Both the position numbers and the translations under genes were made by a program. The notes beneath the pieces are model-generated. The model worked only from the letters and a program-made list of their open reading frames with translations, did no database searches and was not told where the DNA came from. A stretch of 64,000 nt of DNA from Bacillus sp. REN3 (lineage in GTDB: Bacteria > Bacillota > Bacilli > Bacillales > Cytobacillaceae): assembly GCF_017912555.1 (NCBI RefSeq), contig NZ_JAERSD010000011.1, forward strand, positions 78,059-142,058, written 5' to 3'. The first letter of the stretch is position 1; each line of letters begins with the position of its first letter. Shown here in pieces: positions 29,483-37,791 of this stretch.

Positions 29483-29810
29483 TTAAAGACTTTTTGCCTA
29501 TTGGAATAAAAATTGCTATTGAATGGATGGGCACCCTAAAAGGATGCTGTGGCACACAGTGTGTCAGTTTTAAGCTGACTAAGATGGGCATAACTAAACA
29601 AATCTTCAATGAGATTAGAAAGAGAACCCATGACAATTAAAAAGCAGCACCTGCCCGGCAACTCAAAAAAGAAACCAGGATGAGTCTTGTGCCTATATTG
29701 AAGGGATCGTCCAATCATCCATATAAGTGAAGAATTCCACGCATCCTGCCCAAAAATAATTCCGGATAAGAGGGAATGACCAGATATTTTATTGGAATTT
29801 TCCAAAAAAG
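29483..29810. other. intergenic region without a recognised gene
   Basis: No credible gene. A 17-codon ORF at about 29631 (MTIKKQHLPGNSKKKPG) has only a weak binding site. A GGCACACAGTGTGTC palindrome lies near 29551. Confidence 0.4.
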
Positions 29811-29836
29811 TGTCACACTATGCTCTCTGATACGAC
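29811..29836 (+). promoter_or_regulatory. candidate ECF-sigma autoregulatory promoter
   Basis: TGTCAC, 16 bases, CGAC, about 35 bases before the ECF sigma gene. It resembles the SigX-type TGTAAC/CGAC pattern of Bacillus, as expected for positive autoregulation. Confidence 0.5.
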
Positions 29837-29871
29837 TTATTAGTTAGAAAGCAGGAATGAGGTGGAAACAG

Positions 29872-30405
29872 TTGGACCATATCAGGGAACAACAGGTAAT
29901 GGATTGGTATGAACAGTATTATGATGACATTTACCGATTCATTTTCTTTATGATGGGTGACCGGCAGTGCTGTGAGGATTTGGTACACGATACCTTTGTC
30001 CGTGCCTATTCGGCTGCCGAGCGGTTCCGCGAAACGTCGACCGTAAAAACATGGCTGTTCAGTATTGCGAAGCATCTGGTCCTTGATGAGATTCGCAGAC
30101 GAAAGAGGAGGAGGATGTTGTCTCTGATACATGGCAAAGATATCCCATCTGCTCTCGATCTTGAAGAATATGTAGAAAATAGAGATACTGTACAGCGGGT
30201 GATGGTTGCGATCCAGAAGCTGAAGCCAAATTATCGCCTTGTCATTACCTTGAAAAAAATTGACGATTGTTCCACAAAGGAAATCAGTGAGATTCTTGGA
30301 TGGACTGAAGCAAAGGTTCGAAAGACATTATCAAGAGGTATTGCAGCATTGAAAAAATTGGAAGAATCGGAAGGGGGCGAACAAATTGAGCAATCCATTT
30401 CATGA
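29872..30405 (+). CDS. ECF RNA polymerase sigma factor
   Basis: 177 aa with sigma-2 (DIYRFIFFMMGDRQCCEDLVHDTFVRAY, then TWLFSIAKHLVLDEIRR) and sigma-4 (VITLKKIDDCSTKEISEILGWTEAKVRKTLSRG). It directs polymerase to its own regulon, probably of cell-envelope genes, and its partner is the membrane protein encoded next. Several starts are possible; the TTG at 29872 lies six bases after GAGGTGG and is preferred over the ATG at 29857. Overlaps the next gene by 20 nt. It is SigX-like in size and pairing, but the exact orthologue is not certain. Confidence 0.92.
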   Translation: MDHIREQQVMDWYEQYYDDIYRFIFFMMGDRQCCEDLVHDTFVRAYSAAERFRETSTVKTWLFSIAKHLVLDEIRRRKRRRMLSLIHGKDIPSALDLEEYVENRDTVQRVMVAIQKLKPNYRLVITLKKIDDCSTKEISEILGWTEAKVRKTLSRGIAALKKLEESEGGEQIEQSIS

Positions 30406-31312
30406 AGATTGGAAGTCCCTGCAACAATTTCGAACCTCCGCTGAAGATAAAAATACATTAAAGCATAAGATCAGGCTTTCCTTAAGGAATCAAAATATAG
30501 AAACTTCTCGAAAGAAACGGCTCGATTGGAAAAACCTTGTTCTGACCTGTTTATTCTTGCTTATTTCAGGAGGTATCCTATCCCAGCTGCCGGATTCTGT
30601 TCCAAAAGAATTGGAACCAGGTTCCAAGACTAACGCTACTGTGGGTTCTGGGTTCGTCCACAAAGGCAGTTTTTCCTGGGAGCCAGGAAGTGTGACGAGC
30701 AAGAAAATCAAGGATGGGTACGCAATTTACCATAATGACGCCAGCGTCCAGGTGGGGAAGATTACAGAGGTTTCCGAAAATGAACAACAAAAGATTGTAT
30801 ATTCAAAACCAATTAGCTTTGAAAAGGAATATCAACATTTTCCTTATCCAACCCATATGTACATCGAGCATGTAAAAATGGCCGACGTTGTTCTCCGATA
30901 TCACTTTTTTGTTGTAGCGGCAAATAAGACTTTTCATTTTAGCCTTGATTATCCCAAGCTTGATCATTCGGATATTTTCAGTATGATGGCAACCTTGGTG
31001 TATTCGGAACAGAAACCTTATATTCATCATGAGCCGCTTTTCGTTACTCATGGCTATGACGATCTGCCGTATCCAGTTGGCTTGAAAGTGGAACGACAAG
31101 ATGGGGAAAATGTTGAATACCTGTGGGAGGAAGCAAGCCAAAAGGCATTTACCCTCTATATTGAAAAAATAGAAGAAACTGGCAGAATAGAGATCAATAA
31201 GGGAACTGGGAGCCACACGTTTGAATCCCAGGATGGAAATCAAATAGTAAAGCTAACCTTGGATGGAAAGCAATTAACTTATGAGTTTTCCTATCCAAAC
31301 CGTGAAGATTAA
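30386..31312 (+). CDS. anti-sigma factor, RsiX-like single-pass membrane protein
   Basis: 308 aa. A cytoplasmic N-terminus of about 50 residues (NPFHEDWKSLQQF..) would bind the sigma factor, followed by one transmembrane helix (LVLTCLFLLISGGIL near 50-65) and a large extracytoplasmic domain. The TTG start lies seven bases after GGAAGGGGGC, inside the sigma gene, a usual sign of a sigma/anti-sigma pair. The outer domain is not recognised. No terminator follows directly on the + strand. Confidence 0.85.
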   Translation: MSNPFHEDWKSLQQFRTSAEDKNTLKHKIRLSLRNQNIETSRKKRLDWKNLVLTCLFLLISGGILSQLPDSVPKELEPGSKTNATVGSGFVHKGSFSWEPGSVTSKKIKDGYAIYHNDASVQVGKITEVSENEQQKIVYSKPISFEKEYQHFPYPTHMYIEHVKMADVVLRYHFFVVAANKTFHFSLDYPKLDHSDIFSMMATLVYSEQKPYIHHEPLFVTHGYDDLPYPVGLKVERQDGENVEYLWEEASQKAFTLYIEKIEETGRIEINKGTGSHTFESQDGNQIVKLTLDGKQLTYEFSYPNRED

Positions 31313-31342
31313 GGGATGCCAGTGAGAAGCTGCAAAATTGGA

Positions 31343-31380
31343 TAAAAAAACAGATCCTCTGCATTTAGCCAGAGGATCTG
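31343..31380 (-). terminator. terminator of the HesB-like gene
   Basis: CAGATCCTCT and AGAGGATCTG form the stem; on the minus strand seven T follow. Confidence 0.92.
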
Positions 31381-31384
31381 CTTA

Positions 31385-31681
31385 TTAATGCTGGGCTGTA
31401 TAGCATGCGAAAATTTCTTCTGAGGTATCATTGTATTTGATTTCAACATCGGTTTCATTAAAGAACCATGTATCATTTGATTCAACATAAAAGGTGATTC
31501 CGTCAATTTCTTGCTGTTCAGCTGCAACGGCCGGTGTTTCAAGTGAAAAAGCTAAACTGTATCCTTTGTTCTTATCGCCAAACCCGGCGTATTGAGGGAA
31601 TAGGCGGATAAAAAACGGCTTTGGTGTATCAAATTCATTCTCAAACCATTTGTATGCTTTTTGATCAATCGAAATTGTCAT
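31385..31681 (-). CDS. HesB/YneR-family iron-sulfur-domain protein
   Basis: 98 aa single-domain protein of the HesB-like (Fe-S biosynthesis core) superfamily, closest in style to B. subtilis YneR. Family marks are FIRLFPQYAGFGDKNKGYSLAF and ITFYVESNDTWFF. The cysteines typical of IscA/SufA scaffolds are absent apart from one near the C-terminus (IFACYTAQH), so it may not bind a cluster. Monocistronic with its own terminator; 31682-31928 between it and the next gene is empty apart from that gene's terminator. Confidence 0.83.
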   Translation of the reverse strand: MTISIDQKAYKWFENEFDTPKPFFIRLFPQYAGFGDKNKGYSLAFSLETPAVAAEQQEIDGITFYVESNDTWFFNETDVEIKYNDTSEEIFACYTAQH

Positions 31682-31883
31682 GTTTACACCATCCTTTCGT
31701 TACTTTCATTTTAATGGCCATCGCAGATAGAGTCGGTGCTTTTTGTCACAGCAAAATCGGTTGTCATCAAAGTGTCAAATTTGTTGAAGCTGTGTATTGC
31801 CAACTTCGTGAACCTAGTTCAGCAGTGATGGATATCGTCATCTATTTAGTGTAAATCGGTTCCGGGAATAATATATCGCCATT

Positions 31884-31912
31884 TGAAAATCCCCCTGTCA
31901 GAGTACAGGGGG
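31884..31912 (-). terminator. terminator of the radical SAM gene
   Basis: CCCCCTGT and ACAGGGGG pair around a six-base loop; the minus strand continues ATTTTC. Confidence 0.75.
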
Positions 31913-31928
31913 ACGACAACAGCTATAA

Positions 31929-33095
31929 TCAGACTCTTTCTTCCTTCACCCGCATAGCTTCAGGGATGTATACACAGAATGGCTCACTCTCCATGTAATC
32001 GCCTGTCACTGCGTATGTCCTGGAGCGGGATCCGCCGCAGACGTACCGGAATTCACAAACCCCGCACTTTCCTTTGTAGTTGTCAGGGCTGCGAAGATCT
32101 TTGAAAATTCGGGACTCCCGATAAATTTCCGCCAAAGGTCTTTCACGTACGTTCCCGCCAACCAGCGGAAGCAACCCCGATGGCATGACATCACCTGTAT
32201 GCGAGACAAAAACGAACCCGTTTCCATCATTCACTCCTTTTGGAGCACGTTTCAATCCATCGATAACCGATGCCATATCCTTCGTTAGTGTATCTTCATA
32301 GCGGATTTCACTCTTGTCTACGATGTGCTCGCGTGCTTTTTGCTGGAATACCACACGTCGATAATGCTGGGCTGCTGTTGTTTTTATATCATATGGAGCG
32401 GTCTTGCTAAGTTCATAAAGCCAGCGGAAGACCTTTTCATGCTCAGCAGGTGACAGGCATGCATCTAACTGTCCGCGTCCAGTCGGAACAAGCAGGAAAA
32501 TGTACCACATGACGACTTTCAGTTCTTTCATCAGTTCGGCCATTTGTTCAAGATGGTCATAATTATACTTAGAAATTACCGTATTTAGCTGAAGGGGCAT
32601 ATTCAATTCGTTCAGGTACTTGACTTTCTCAATCGTCAAGTCGAAGGATCCAGGAGTACCGCGAAAGTAATCATGGATTTCCGGTGTCGGCCCATCAAGG
32701 CTGAAAGCCCATCGGGAGAGGCCTACTTCTTTTGCGCGCTCCATTTTTTCCTTAGTCACATTATCCGTGGCACTTGGAGTCATTGAAACCCGCATCCCTT
32801 TTTTGATCGCATACTCTGCAAGGTCAAACAAATCTTCCCGCATCATGCAGTCTCCACCTGTAAAAACAAGCATAGGATTGTTCATTTCATAAATCTGATC
32901 AATCAGCTTGATTCCTTCCTCGGGACTCAATTCACGAGGATCCGGTTTATTCTGGGCATCGGCGCGGCAGTGTACGCATTTGAGCTGGCATGCCCTCGTC
33001 ACTTCCCAAATTACGATATAAGGATTTTCGTTAAAATCAATCATCCCTGGATGTCCTGCCATCTGCCCAGACTCCTGTCCATGTCCATGCATCAT
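31929..33095 (-). CDS. radical SAM/SPASM protein, TIGR04053-like (AhbC/AhbD-related)
   Basis: 388 aa. The radical SAM cluster motif CQLKCVHC is at residues 36-43, followed by VFTGGDCMMR (GGE-like motif). The SPASM region holds CGVCEFRYVCGGSRSR and a late cysteine in SEPFCVY. The sequence resembles the TIGR04053 group related to the heme-synthesis proteins AhbC/AhbD; the reaction is unknown. An unusual N-terminal tail MMHGHGQESGQMAGHPGM is rich in His and Met and might bind metal. It stands alone with no precursor-peptide gene beside it. Two adjacent ATGs make the start uncertain by one codon. Confidence 0.88.
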   Translation of the reverse strand: MMHGHGQESGQMAGHPGMIDFNENPYIVIWEVTRACQLKCVHCRADAQNKPDPRELSPEEGIKLIDQIYEMNNPMLVFTGGDCMMREDLFDLAEYAIKKGMRVSMTPSATDNVTKEKMERAKEVGLSRWAFSLDGPTPEIHDYFRGTPGSFDLTIEKVKYLNELNMPLQLNTVISKYNYDHLEQMAELMKELKVVMWYIFLLVPTGRGQLDACLSPAEHEKVFRWLYELSKTAPYDIKTTAAQHYRRVVFQQKAREHIVDKSEIRYEDTLTKDMASVIDGLKRAPKGVNDGNGFVFVSHTGDVMPSGLLPLVGGNVRERPLAEIYRESRIFKDLRSPDNYKGKCGVCEFRYVCGGSRSRTYAVTGDYMESEPFCVYIPEAMRVKEERV

Positions 33096-33378
33096 TCATC
33101 ACCATACTTTTTATTATTTTACCTATATTATAAAATTCAGATGCCAGGATGAACGGATGTATTGTTACAAATATTCTACAATCGGAAGGTTTATTATTTT
33201 TGAATAGGATTATATATGTTCCCTTAAATTCATGTAGACCTTCAGCAATCATTGAAGTTTAGGCTATCTTTCTGTTCTTAATTAAGAAAAATATTATGCT
33301 TTATGAAACTTTCATCCCCTTAGTAACGTCTAAATATATGGATAGTCAGGTGATTTTTGGAAAGAGGGGGATGATGTT

Positions 33379-33846
33379 TTGAAGAAATCAACAATTTTGT
33401 GTACTTGCGCTGTTTTCTTCACTCTTCTCATTTCTGGCCTGGCCGCCTACAGCCAATTTGAACCTGAACCCCCGTCATTAATGCTCTTTATTGATGACCA
33501 CCCTGTGAAGATGAAGCCGGGTACCTATTCACTCGAGAAGTGGGGAAGGGCCGCTATATCTGACACCCCCTCTGATCCTGCAGCGATTGTCAGGGAATAC
33601 AATTCTATCGTAGTTTCTAATTTAAACCATCTTTCTTTCAAATTCGATGAAGAGCCGCAGTCGGTAAAATATTATCTCTGGGAAATGGCCACTGGCAAGC
33701 TTGAATGCAAAGGATTCGAAAAGAAACAGCTTAAACTCATGGATACAAATGTTCCACAGGGGGAATACGCGCTCGAAGTTCGAGCAACATGGGAAAGCGG
33801 ATATGTCTTTTATCACGCGAGGATATCAATAGAAACGGATAATTGA
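33379..33846 (+). CDS. exported or membrane-anchored protein of unknown function
   Basis: 155 aa. An N-terminal hydrophobic segment (ILCTCAVFFTLLISGLAAY) could be a signal peptide or anchor. The rest is a soluble domain of about 120 residues with alternating strands, ending in a beta-sandwich-like stretch (GEYALEVRATWESGYVFYHARISIE). I do not recognise the family. The TTG start follows GAGGGGG by eight bases. It has its own terminator and precedes the DUF1657 cassette. Confidence 0.75.
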   Translation: MKKSTILCTCAVFFTLLISGLAAYSQFEPEPPSLMLFIDDHPVKMKPGTYSLEKWGRAAISDTPSDPAAIVREYNSIVVSNLNHLSFKFDEEPQSVKYYLWEMATGKLECKGFEKKQLKLMDTNVPQGEYALEVRATWESGYVFYHARISIETDN

Positions 33847-33885
33847 ACCATCATTTGCTGCTATGCAGGCAAGATGGTTTTTTTT
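33846..33885 (+). terminator. terminator
   Basis: AACCATC and GATGGTT frame a long loop, followed by eight T. Confidence 0.7.
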
Positions 33886-33951
33886 ATGCATAAATTACTC
33901 AAAATAGCTCAAGTTAATTATGACAAACTCAAATGAAAAGGGGGAATACCC

Positions 33952-34155
33952 ATGACCGTAGGGACTCAGATTAAACAGACACTCGCTGGTTTGAAAAGTG
34001 CACAGGCGAGCTTCGAAACATTCGCGTTAGGAACTGAAAACCAGCAGGCTAAACAGCTCTATCAAGCAGCTGCTCAACAGACGCAGGCGATTATCGATAG
34101 CATTCAGCCTCGATTACAGGAAATAGAACAGGAAGAACCGCAGTATAAAGCATGA
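33952..34155 (+). CDS. DUF1657 domain protein
   Basis: 67 aa helical protein (TVGTQIKQTLAGLKSAQASFETFALGTENQQAKQLY), ending EEEPQYKA-like (EQEEPQYKA). DUF1657 genes usually sit with YetF (DUF421) and SpoVA genes in spore operons. RBS AAAAGGGGGAATACCC precedes the ATG. Upstream GCATA-N17-CAAGTTA (from about 33889) weakly resembles a SigG/SigF forespore promoter. Function unknown; a spore role is inferred from context in other Bacillus genomes. Confidence 0.88.
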   Translation: MTVGTQIKQTLAGLKSAQASFETFALGTENQQAKQLYQAAAQQTQAIIDSIQPRLQEIEQEEPQYKA

Positions 34156-34162
34156 GAAGCAT

Positions 34163-34190
34163 GGGGAGGGGTAACCCCCCTTTTTTATTT
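34163..34190 (+). terminator. small hairpin with T-run inside the DUF1657 cassette
   Basis: GGGG(T) and CCCC(C) pair around a short loop, followed by TTTTTTATTT, between the two DUF1657 genes. It may only reduce read-through. Confidence 0.6.
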
Positions 34191-34209
34191 AGCTAGTGGG
34201 GTGAATTGC

Positions 34210-34413
34210 ATGACGGTGGCAGCAAATGTTAAACAATGTGTTTCAACGCTTAAAACTATAGAAGCCCAACTATCCATCCTGGCGCTTAATTCCAATGTGA
34301 CGGAAGCAAGCAGAGCTTTTCACGAAACAATGCTTGTCCTCAGTGAAATTAGGACAGATATCCAAAAACGGGAAAAACAGCTTGAAGCAGAAGAGCCACA
34401 ATACAAAGGTTAG
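34210..34413 (+). CDS. DUF1657 domain protein, second copy
   Basis: 67 aa paralogue of the preceding gene (TVAANVKQCVSTLKTIEAQLSILALNSNVTEASRAFHET), with the same tail AEEPQYKG. ATG at 34210 has GGGGTGA five bases upstream; the frame also opens at a GTG three codons earlier, inside that site. It is 17 bases before the YetF gene. Confidence 0.87.
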   Translation: MTVAANVKQCVSTLKTIEAQLSILALNSNVTEASRAFHETMLVLSEIRTDIQKREKQLEAEEPQYKG

Positions 34414-34430
34414 GTTCTGGAGGTAAACAT

Positions 34431-35291
34431 ATGACTGAATGGACACAAATCATCATACGGTCAATCTTATTCGTGATCACCTTATTTGCGATCACCAAGC
34501 TGGGCGGGAAAAAGCAGCTGGCAGAACTCTCTTTTTTTGAATATGTTTCTGGTATTACGGTCGGAAGCATTGCGGGTGAAGTCATCATGGGGCTTGAAGC
34601 TAATATATTCCACGGTGTTTTAGCGGTTTTGATTTTTGGCGGTTTTACTTACCTGGTTGATGTACTTGGAATGAAAAGCAAATCTTTCAGGAACCTCATC
34701 GATGGAAAAGCAAGTGTATTGATCCAGGATGGTAAAATTCTTGAGGAAAATATGAAAAAGGAAAAGTACACAATCGATGAGCTTAATTCACTGTTAAGGC
34801 AAAAAGATGTATTCAAAGTGTCAGATGTGGAGTTTGCGGTGCTTGAACCAAAGGGTGACTTAAGTGTTCTTTTGAAAAGGGACAAGCAGCCAGTTACCCC
34901 TTCTGACCTTGGAATCCAGGTTGCTCCCGAAAAAGAGACTAAAACAATCATCATGGACGGTAAGATAATGAACGACCCTTTGTCAGAAGCAGGGAAAAAC
35001 CGAGGCTGGCTTGATAATGAACTCGCAAAGTTAGGAGTTACAATTGAAAATGTCTTCATGGGGCAGGTGGATTCAGCAGGACAGCTAATTGTCGATACAT
35101 ATGACGATAAAATCACTATTCCGACCCCACAGCCAAAACAGCAGCTCCTGGCAATGATGAAAAAATGCCAGGCTGATCTCGAGCTTTTTGCATTGGAAAC
35201 AGAGTCTCTTGAAGCGAAGGAAATGTACAACAAGAATGCAGAAAGACTGCTATTAGCAATTGAAAAAACTAAGCGCTATCTTAAAAATTGA
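34431..35291 (+). CDS. YetF/DUF421 membrane protein with a fused C-terminal DUF1657-like domain
   Basis: 286 aa. Three N-terminal membrane helices (to about residue 80) lead to the DUF421 cytosolic domain, with GKASVLIQDGKILEENMKKEKY and LLRQKDVFKVSDVEFAVLEPKGDLSVLLK. After about residue 225 comes a DUF1657-like helical tail (QQLLAMMKKCQADLELFALETESLEAKEMY), resembling the two small proteins encoded just upstream. RBS TTCTGGAGGTAAAC precedes the ATG. In spore-formers such DUF1657/YetF sets accompany SpoVA-type loci linked to spore properties; no spoVA gene is in view here. Confidence 0.9.
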   Translation: MTEWTQIIIRSILFVITLFAITKLGGKKQLAELSFFEYVSGITVGSIAGEVIMGLEANIFHGVLAVLIFGGFTYLVDVLGMKSKSFRNLIDGKASVLIQDGKILEENMKKEKYTIDELNSLLRQKDVFKVSDVEFAVLEPKGDLSVLLKRDKQPVTPSDLGIQVAPEKETKTIIMDGKIMNDPLSEAGKNRGWLDNELAKLGVTIENVFMGQVDSAGQLIVDTYDDKITIPTPQPKQQLLAMMKKCQADLELFALETESLEAKEMYNKNAERLLLAIEKTKRYLKN

Positions 35292-35315
35292 CACTGTTGT
35301 CTCAAACATAATAAA

Positions 35316-35362
35316 AAGGCTTCTGCCTGTATACAATTTCCGGTATAAACGGGCAGAGCCAT
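35316..35362 (+). terminator. large imperfect hairpin after the YetF gene
   Basis: GGCTTCTGCCTGTATAC pairs with GTATAAACGGGCAGAGCC. There is no T-run after it, so it may be an RNA-stability or processing structure rather than a terminator. Confidence 0.5.
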
Positions 35363-35421
35363 TCAGATAATATCCAATAAGGGATTCTTGCGAGAATCCT
35401 TAAGGAAGGGGTGTTGGTAAT

Positions 35422-35823
35422 TTGAGAAATGCTTGGATGAAATTGCTCATGAATTCGAATATTCCTCAAAATGTTTTGAAAAAGTTTGGTTACAAAAGAC
35501 GAAAAAATCGTTCCATGACCTATTCATTATTTGGAATAGCTGCCAGCGCAGCTGCGGCTTACGCTCTGAGGAACAGGATGGGGGGAATGCGAAGGTTTTT
35601 TCAAAATACCAATATAGCTGGTGGCATGAAGTCTGCCTTCCAACAGGCTTCTGCTGCGAACCTGGCTGAATTCGCAAAGGAACTTTCCCCTGGAATAAAC
35701 AGTAAAAACCAGGATACTCAAGGGGAAAAAGGCCAAGCCACCAATGATCTCGATTTTGCTGGCAGTAAATTCATGAAGCAAACAACTGAATCCCTAGTCG
35801 GGACTGAGGGAACAAAAAACTAA
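35422..35823 (+). CDS. small basic/hydrophilic protein of unknown function
   Basis: 133 aa. A basic N-terminus (YKRRKNRS) precedes a short hydrophobic helix (YSLFGIAASAAAAYAL near 34-49), then NRMGGMRRFFQNTN and a Q/N/S-rich tail. The helix plus RNRM segment is reminiscent of DUF3918/YrzQ proteins but the match is not firm. TTG start eight bases after GGAAGGGGTG. It follows the DUF1657/YetF cassette in the same orientation and ends at a terminator; a spore-related role is conceivable. Confidence 0.7.
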   Translation: MRNAWMKLLMNSNIPQNVLKKFGYKRRKNRSMTYSLFGIAASAAAAYALRNRMGGMRRFFQNTNIAGGMKSAFQQASAANLAEFAKELSPGINSKNQDTQGEKGQATNDLDFAGSKFMKQTTESLVGTEGTKN

Positions 35824-35855
35824 GATAAAACAATAGGGAAATTAAAAGGAACCAT

Positions 35856-35885
35856 AAAACCCGCTTTAATGAGCGGGCTTTTTCA
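35856..35885 (+). terminator. terminator
   Basis: CCCGC and GCGGG pair with AAAA/TTTT extension, followed by TTTTT. Confidence 0.88.
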
Positions 35886-36218
35886 TGGAAAAAGGATGAT
35901 TATATTTGTCATGAATTCGTGAATATTTTAGGGTGTTGCTCACTTGATGATCTTTTCATTTGGTCATTATGACATATAAGAAAGCTTTTACATTGATATT
36001 AAGATTATGTTTCAAAAACATTACAAAAAAATGCGTTTGTTACAGTCATAACCTTCATTGTTGTTGTAATTATAAGGGTTCTATGTACGTGTCATGCAGA
36101 GAGGGATGAATTCAGTAATGGGAAAATATCCCTTCTAATCCAGGTTTTATTAATACCAATCTAGTTTAGGAAACTCTAGTATAAATTTGTAAAAGAAATA
36201 GAAGGAGTTGCTAACAAC
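35886..36218 (+). other. AT-rich leader of the LysM hydrolase gene
   Basis: About 330 bases with no gene. It contains TTTCAAAAACATTACAAAAAAATG, TGTTACAGTCATAACC and a TCTAGTTTAGGAAACTCTAG inverted repeat next to TATAAA. These may include promoter or WalR-type sites, but none fits a consensus well. Confidence 0.35.
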
Positions 36219-37214
36219 ATGAAGAAACAGCTTTTGACGGTGGCTGCTACGGCAGGAATTTTGTTTACATCTTTTAATGGTACTGCTAGCGCACATAGCA
36301 ATGTGCATACAGTGAAACCTGGTGATTCTCTTTGGAAGGTTTCTCGTACCTACAATGTTACTATCAATCAATTGAAATCTTGGAACAAACTTTCAAGCTC
36401 AGTCATTTACGTGAATCAAACATTATCCATTACCCCTCCACACAACCAAATTGAGGCAGAGGCTGAGATGATAGCAAAATCTGTCTATACCGTTAGACCC
36501 GGAGATACTTTATGGGAGATTTCAAAAAAATATCGCACTTCAATCGGTTCATTGAAGTCATTGAACGGACTCCGATCAGATGTTATTCGGCCGGGACAAA
36601 AACTGAAGGTTTCTGGAACCTTACCTAAAACCGTAAAATCAGCAGTGAAATCTTCGGGCAGTTATACTGTCAGAAGGGGAGACAACCTTTCCACTATCGC
36701 GGTTCGCCATAATTTATCGCTTTCCGCCTTAAAATCTATCAATAAACTGAAATCTGATGTTATTTATCCTGGACAGAAATTAATTTTATCAATGAATATA
36801 TCCGGGCCTTTACGCTCTGTAACAAAGACATCGAGCTCGCAGACCCCAGCAGCTTCAACTTCAAGAGCACTGGTTTCAGAAGCAAAGAAATACATTGGAA
36901 CCCCATATGTCTGGGCTGGAAGCACTCCGTCCGGCTTTGACTGCAGCGGGTACTTGAACTATGTATTCGGAAAAAAAGGCATTTCCATTCCACGTACCGT
37001 AGCTTCAATCTGGAAAGCAACAAAAACCGTCTCTTCACCGCGAGTCGGCGACCTGGTATTCTTTGAGACGTACAAGCCTGGTCCATCGCATGCAGGTATA
37101 TACCTTGGCCATAATAAATTTATTCACGCAGGCACTTCCAGAGGCGTTGAAATCAGCGATCTGACCAATTCTTATTGGAGTCCTCGATTCCTTGGCGCAA
37201 AGACAACTTTTTAA
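36219..37214 (+). CDS. secreted peptidoglycan DL-endopeptidase, three LysM plus NlpC/P60
   Basis: 331 aa. Signal peptide to about residue 26 (ends TASAHS). Three LysM repeats, each opening with YTV/HTVxxGDxLxxI/V, lie at about 29-72, 88-131 and 144-187, joined by Ser/Thr-rich linkers. The NlpC/P60 domain occupies about 215-331 with the catalytic Cys in GFDCSGYLNYVF near 241, His in PSHAGIYLG near 290 and a third polar site in FIHAG. The same architecture occurs in LytF, LytE and CwlS, which cut the D-Glu-DAP bond during cell separation. RBS AGAAGGAG precedes ATG by 11 bases. Confidence 0.94.
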   Translation: MKKQLLTVAATAGILFTSFNGTASAHSNVHTVKPGDSLWKVSRTYNVTINQLKSWNKLSSSVIYVNQTLSITPPHNQIEAEAEMIAKSVYTVRPGDTLWEISKKYRTSIGSLKSLNGLRSDVIRPGQKLKVSGTLPKTVKSAVKSSGSYTVRRGDNLSTIAVRHNLSLSALKSINKLKSDVIYPGQKLILSMNISGPLRSVTKTSSSQTPAASTSRALVSEAKKYIGTPYVWAGSTPSGFDCSGYLNYVFGKKGISIPRTVASIWKATKTVSSPRVGDLVFFETYKPGPSHAGIYLGHNKFIHAGTSRGVEISDLTNSYWSPRFLGAKTTF

Positions 37215-37238
37215 GCAATACCCTGAATGATCCTATTT

Positions 37239-37264
37239 AAAACCTCCTTTTGGGGGTTTTTCTT
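37239..37264 (+). terminator. terminator of the LysM hydrolase
   Basis: AAAACCTCC and GGGGGTTTT pair around TTTT, followed by TCTT. Confidence 0.85.
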
Positions 37265-37300
37265 ATAATAGAAAAAATAGTTTGCTTCTTGGCTTAAAAT

Positions 37301-37330
37301 TTGTAATAACCTTCGGGCATGGCGTATAAT
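37301..37330 (+). promoter_or_regulatory. candidate SigA promoter of rsbS-rsbT
   Basis: TTGTAA, 18 bases, TATAAT, about 100 bases before rsbS. Confidence 0.45.
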
Positions 37331-37430
37331 CCAATTAAAATCTATTTGCTGAGATGTCAGTGAAATGAATCGATTTCCATCTTTTGGTACATAGAATTCT
37401 GGGAGTTTATAGATTTGGAGGCTAAGGAAA

Positions 37431-37787
37431 GTGAGAATTCCTATTCTGAAATTGAAAGAATATTTGCTAGTATCCATTCAAGTCGAACTGGATGACCAGA
37501 CTGTCCTGACTTTCCAGGAGGATCTTCTGAATAAAATAAAAGATACAGGCGCAAAAGGGGTGGTCATCGACCTTACGTCTGTTGATATGGTTGATTCTTT
37601 CATTGCCAAAGTGTTGGGCGATGTCATTGTGATGACTGGATTGATGGGTACAAAAGCTGTCCTGACAGGAATCCAGCCAGCTGTAGCCATTACCTTGATC
37701 GAACTAGGGATTACAATGGAGAATGTGCACACAGCTCTTGACCTTGAACAGGGAATTTCGATACTAAGCCATTTGTTAGAGGGTTAG
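37431..37787 (+). CDS. rsbS: stressosome scaffold STAS protein RsbS
   Basis: 118 aa single STAS domain. The sequence [21 protein letters not shown] and [17 protein letters not shown] is diagnostic for RsbS. Ser56 in VDSF corresponds to the serine phosphorylated by RsbT (Ser59 in B. subtilis). With RsbR proteins it builds the stressosome that sequesters RsbT. GTG start after GGAGGCTAAGGAAA. No rsbR precedes it and no rsbU follows rsbT, unlike the B. subtilis sigB operon, so its partners must be encoded elsewhere. Confidence 0.94.
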   Translation: MRIPILKLKEYLLVSIQVELDDQTVLTFQEDLLNKIKDTGAKGVVIDLTSVDMVDSFIAKVLGDVIVMTGLMGTKAVLTGIQPAVAITLIELGITMENVHTALDLEQGISILSHLLEG

Positions 37788-37791
37788 CCAT

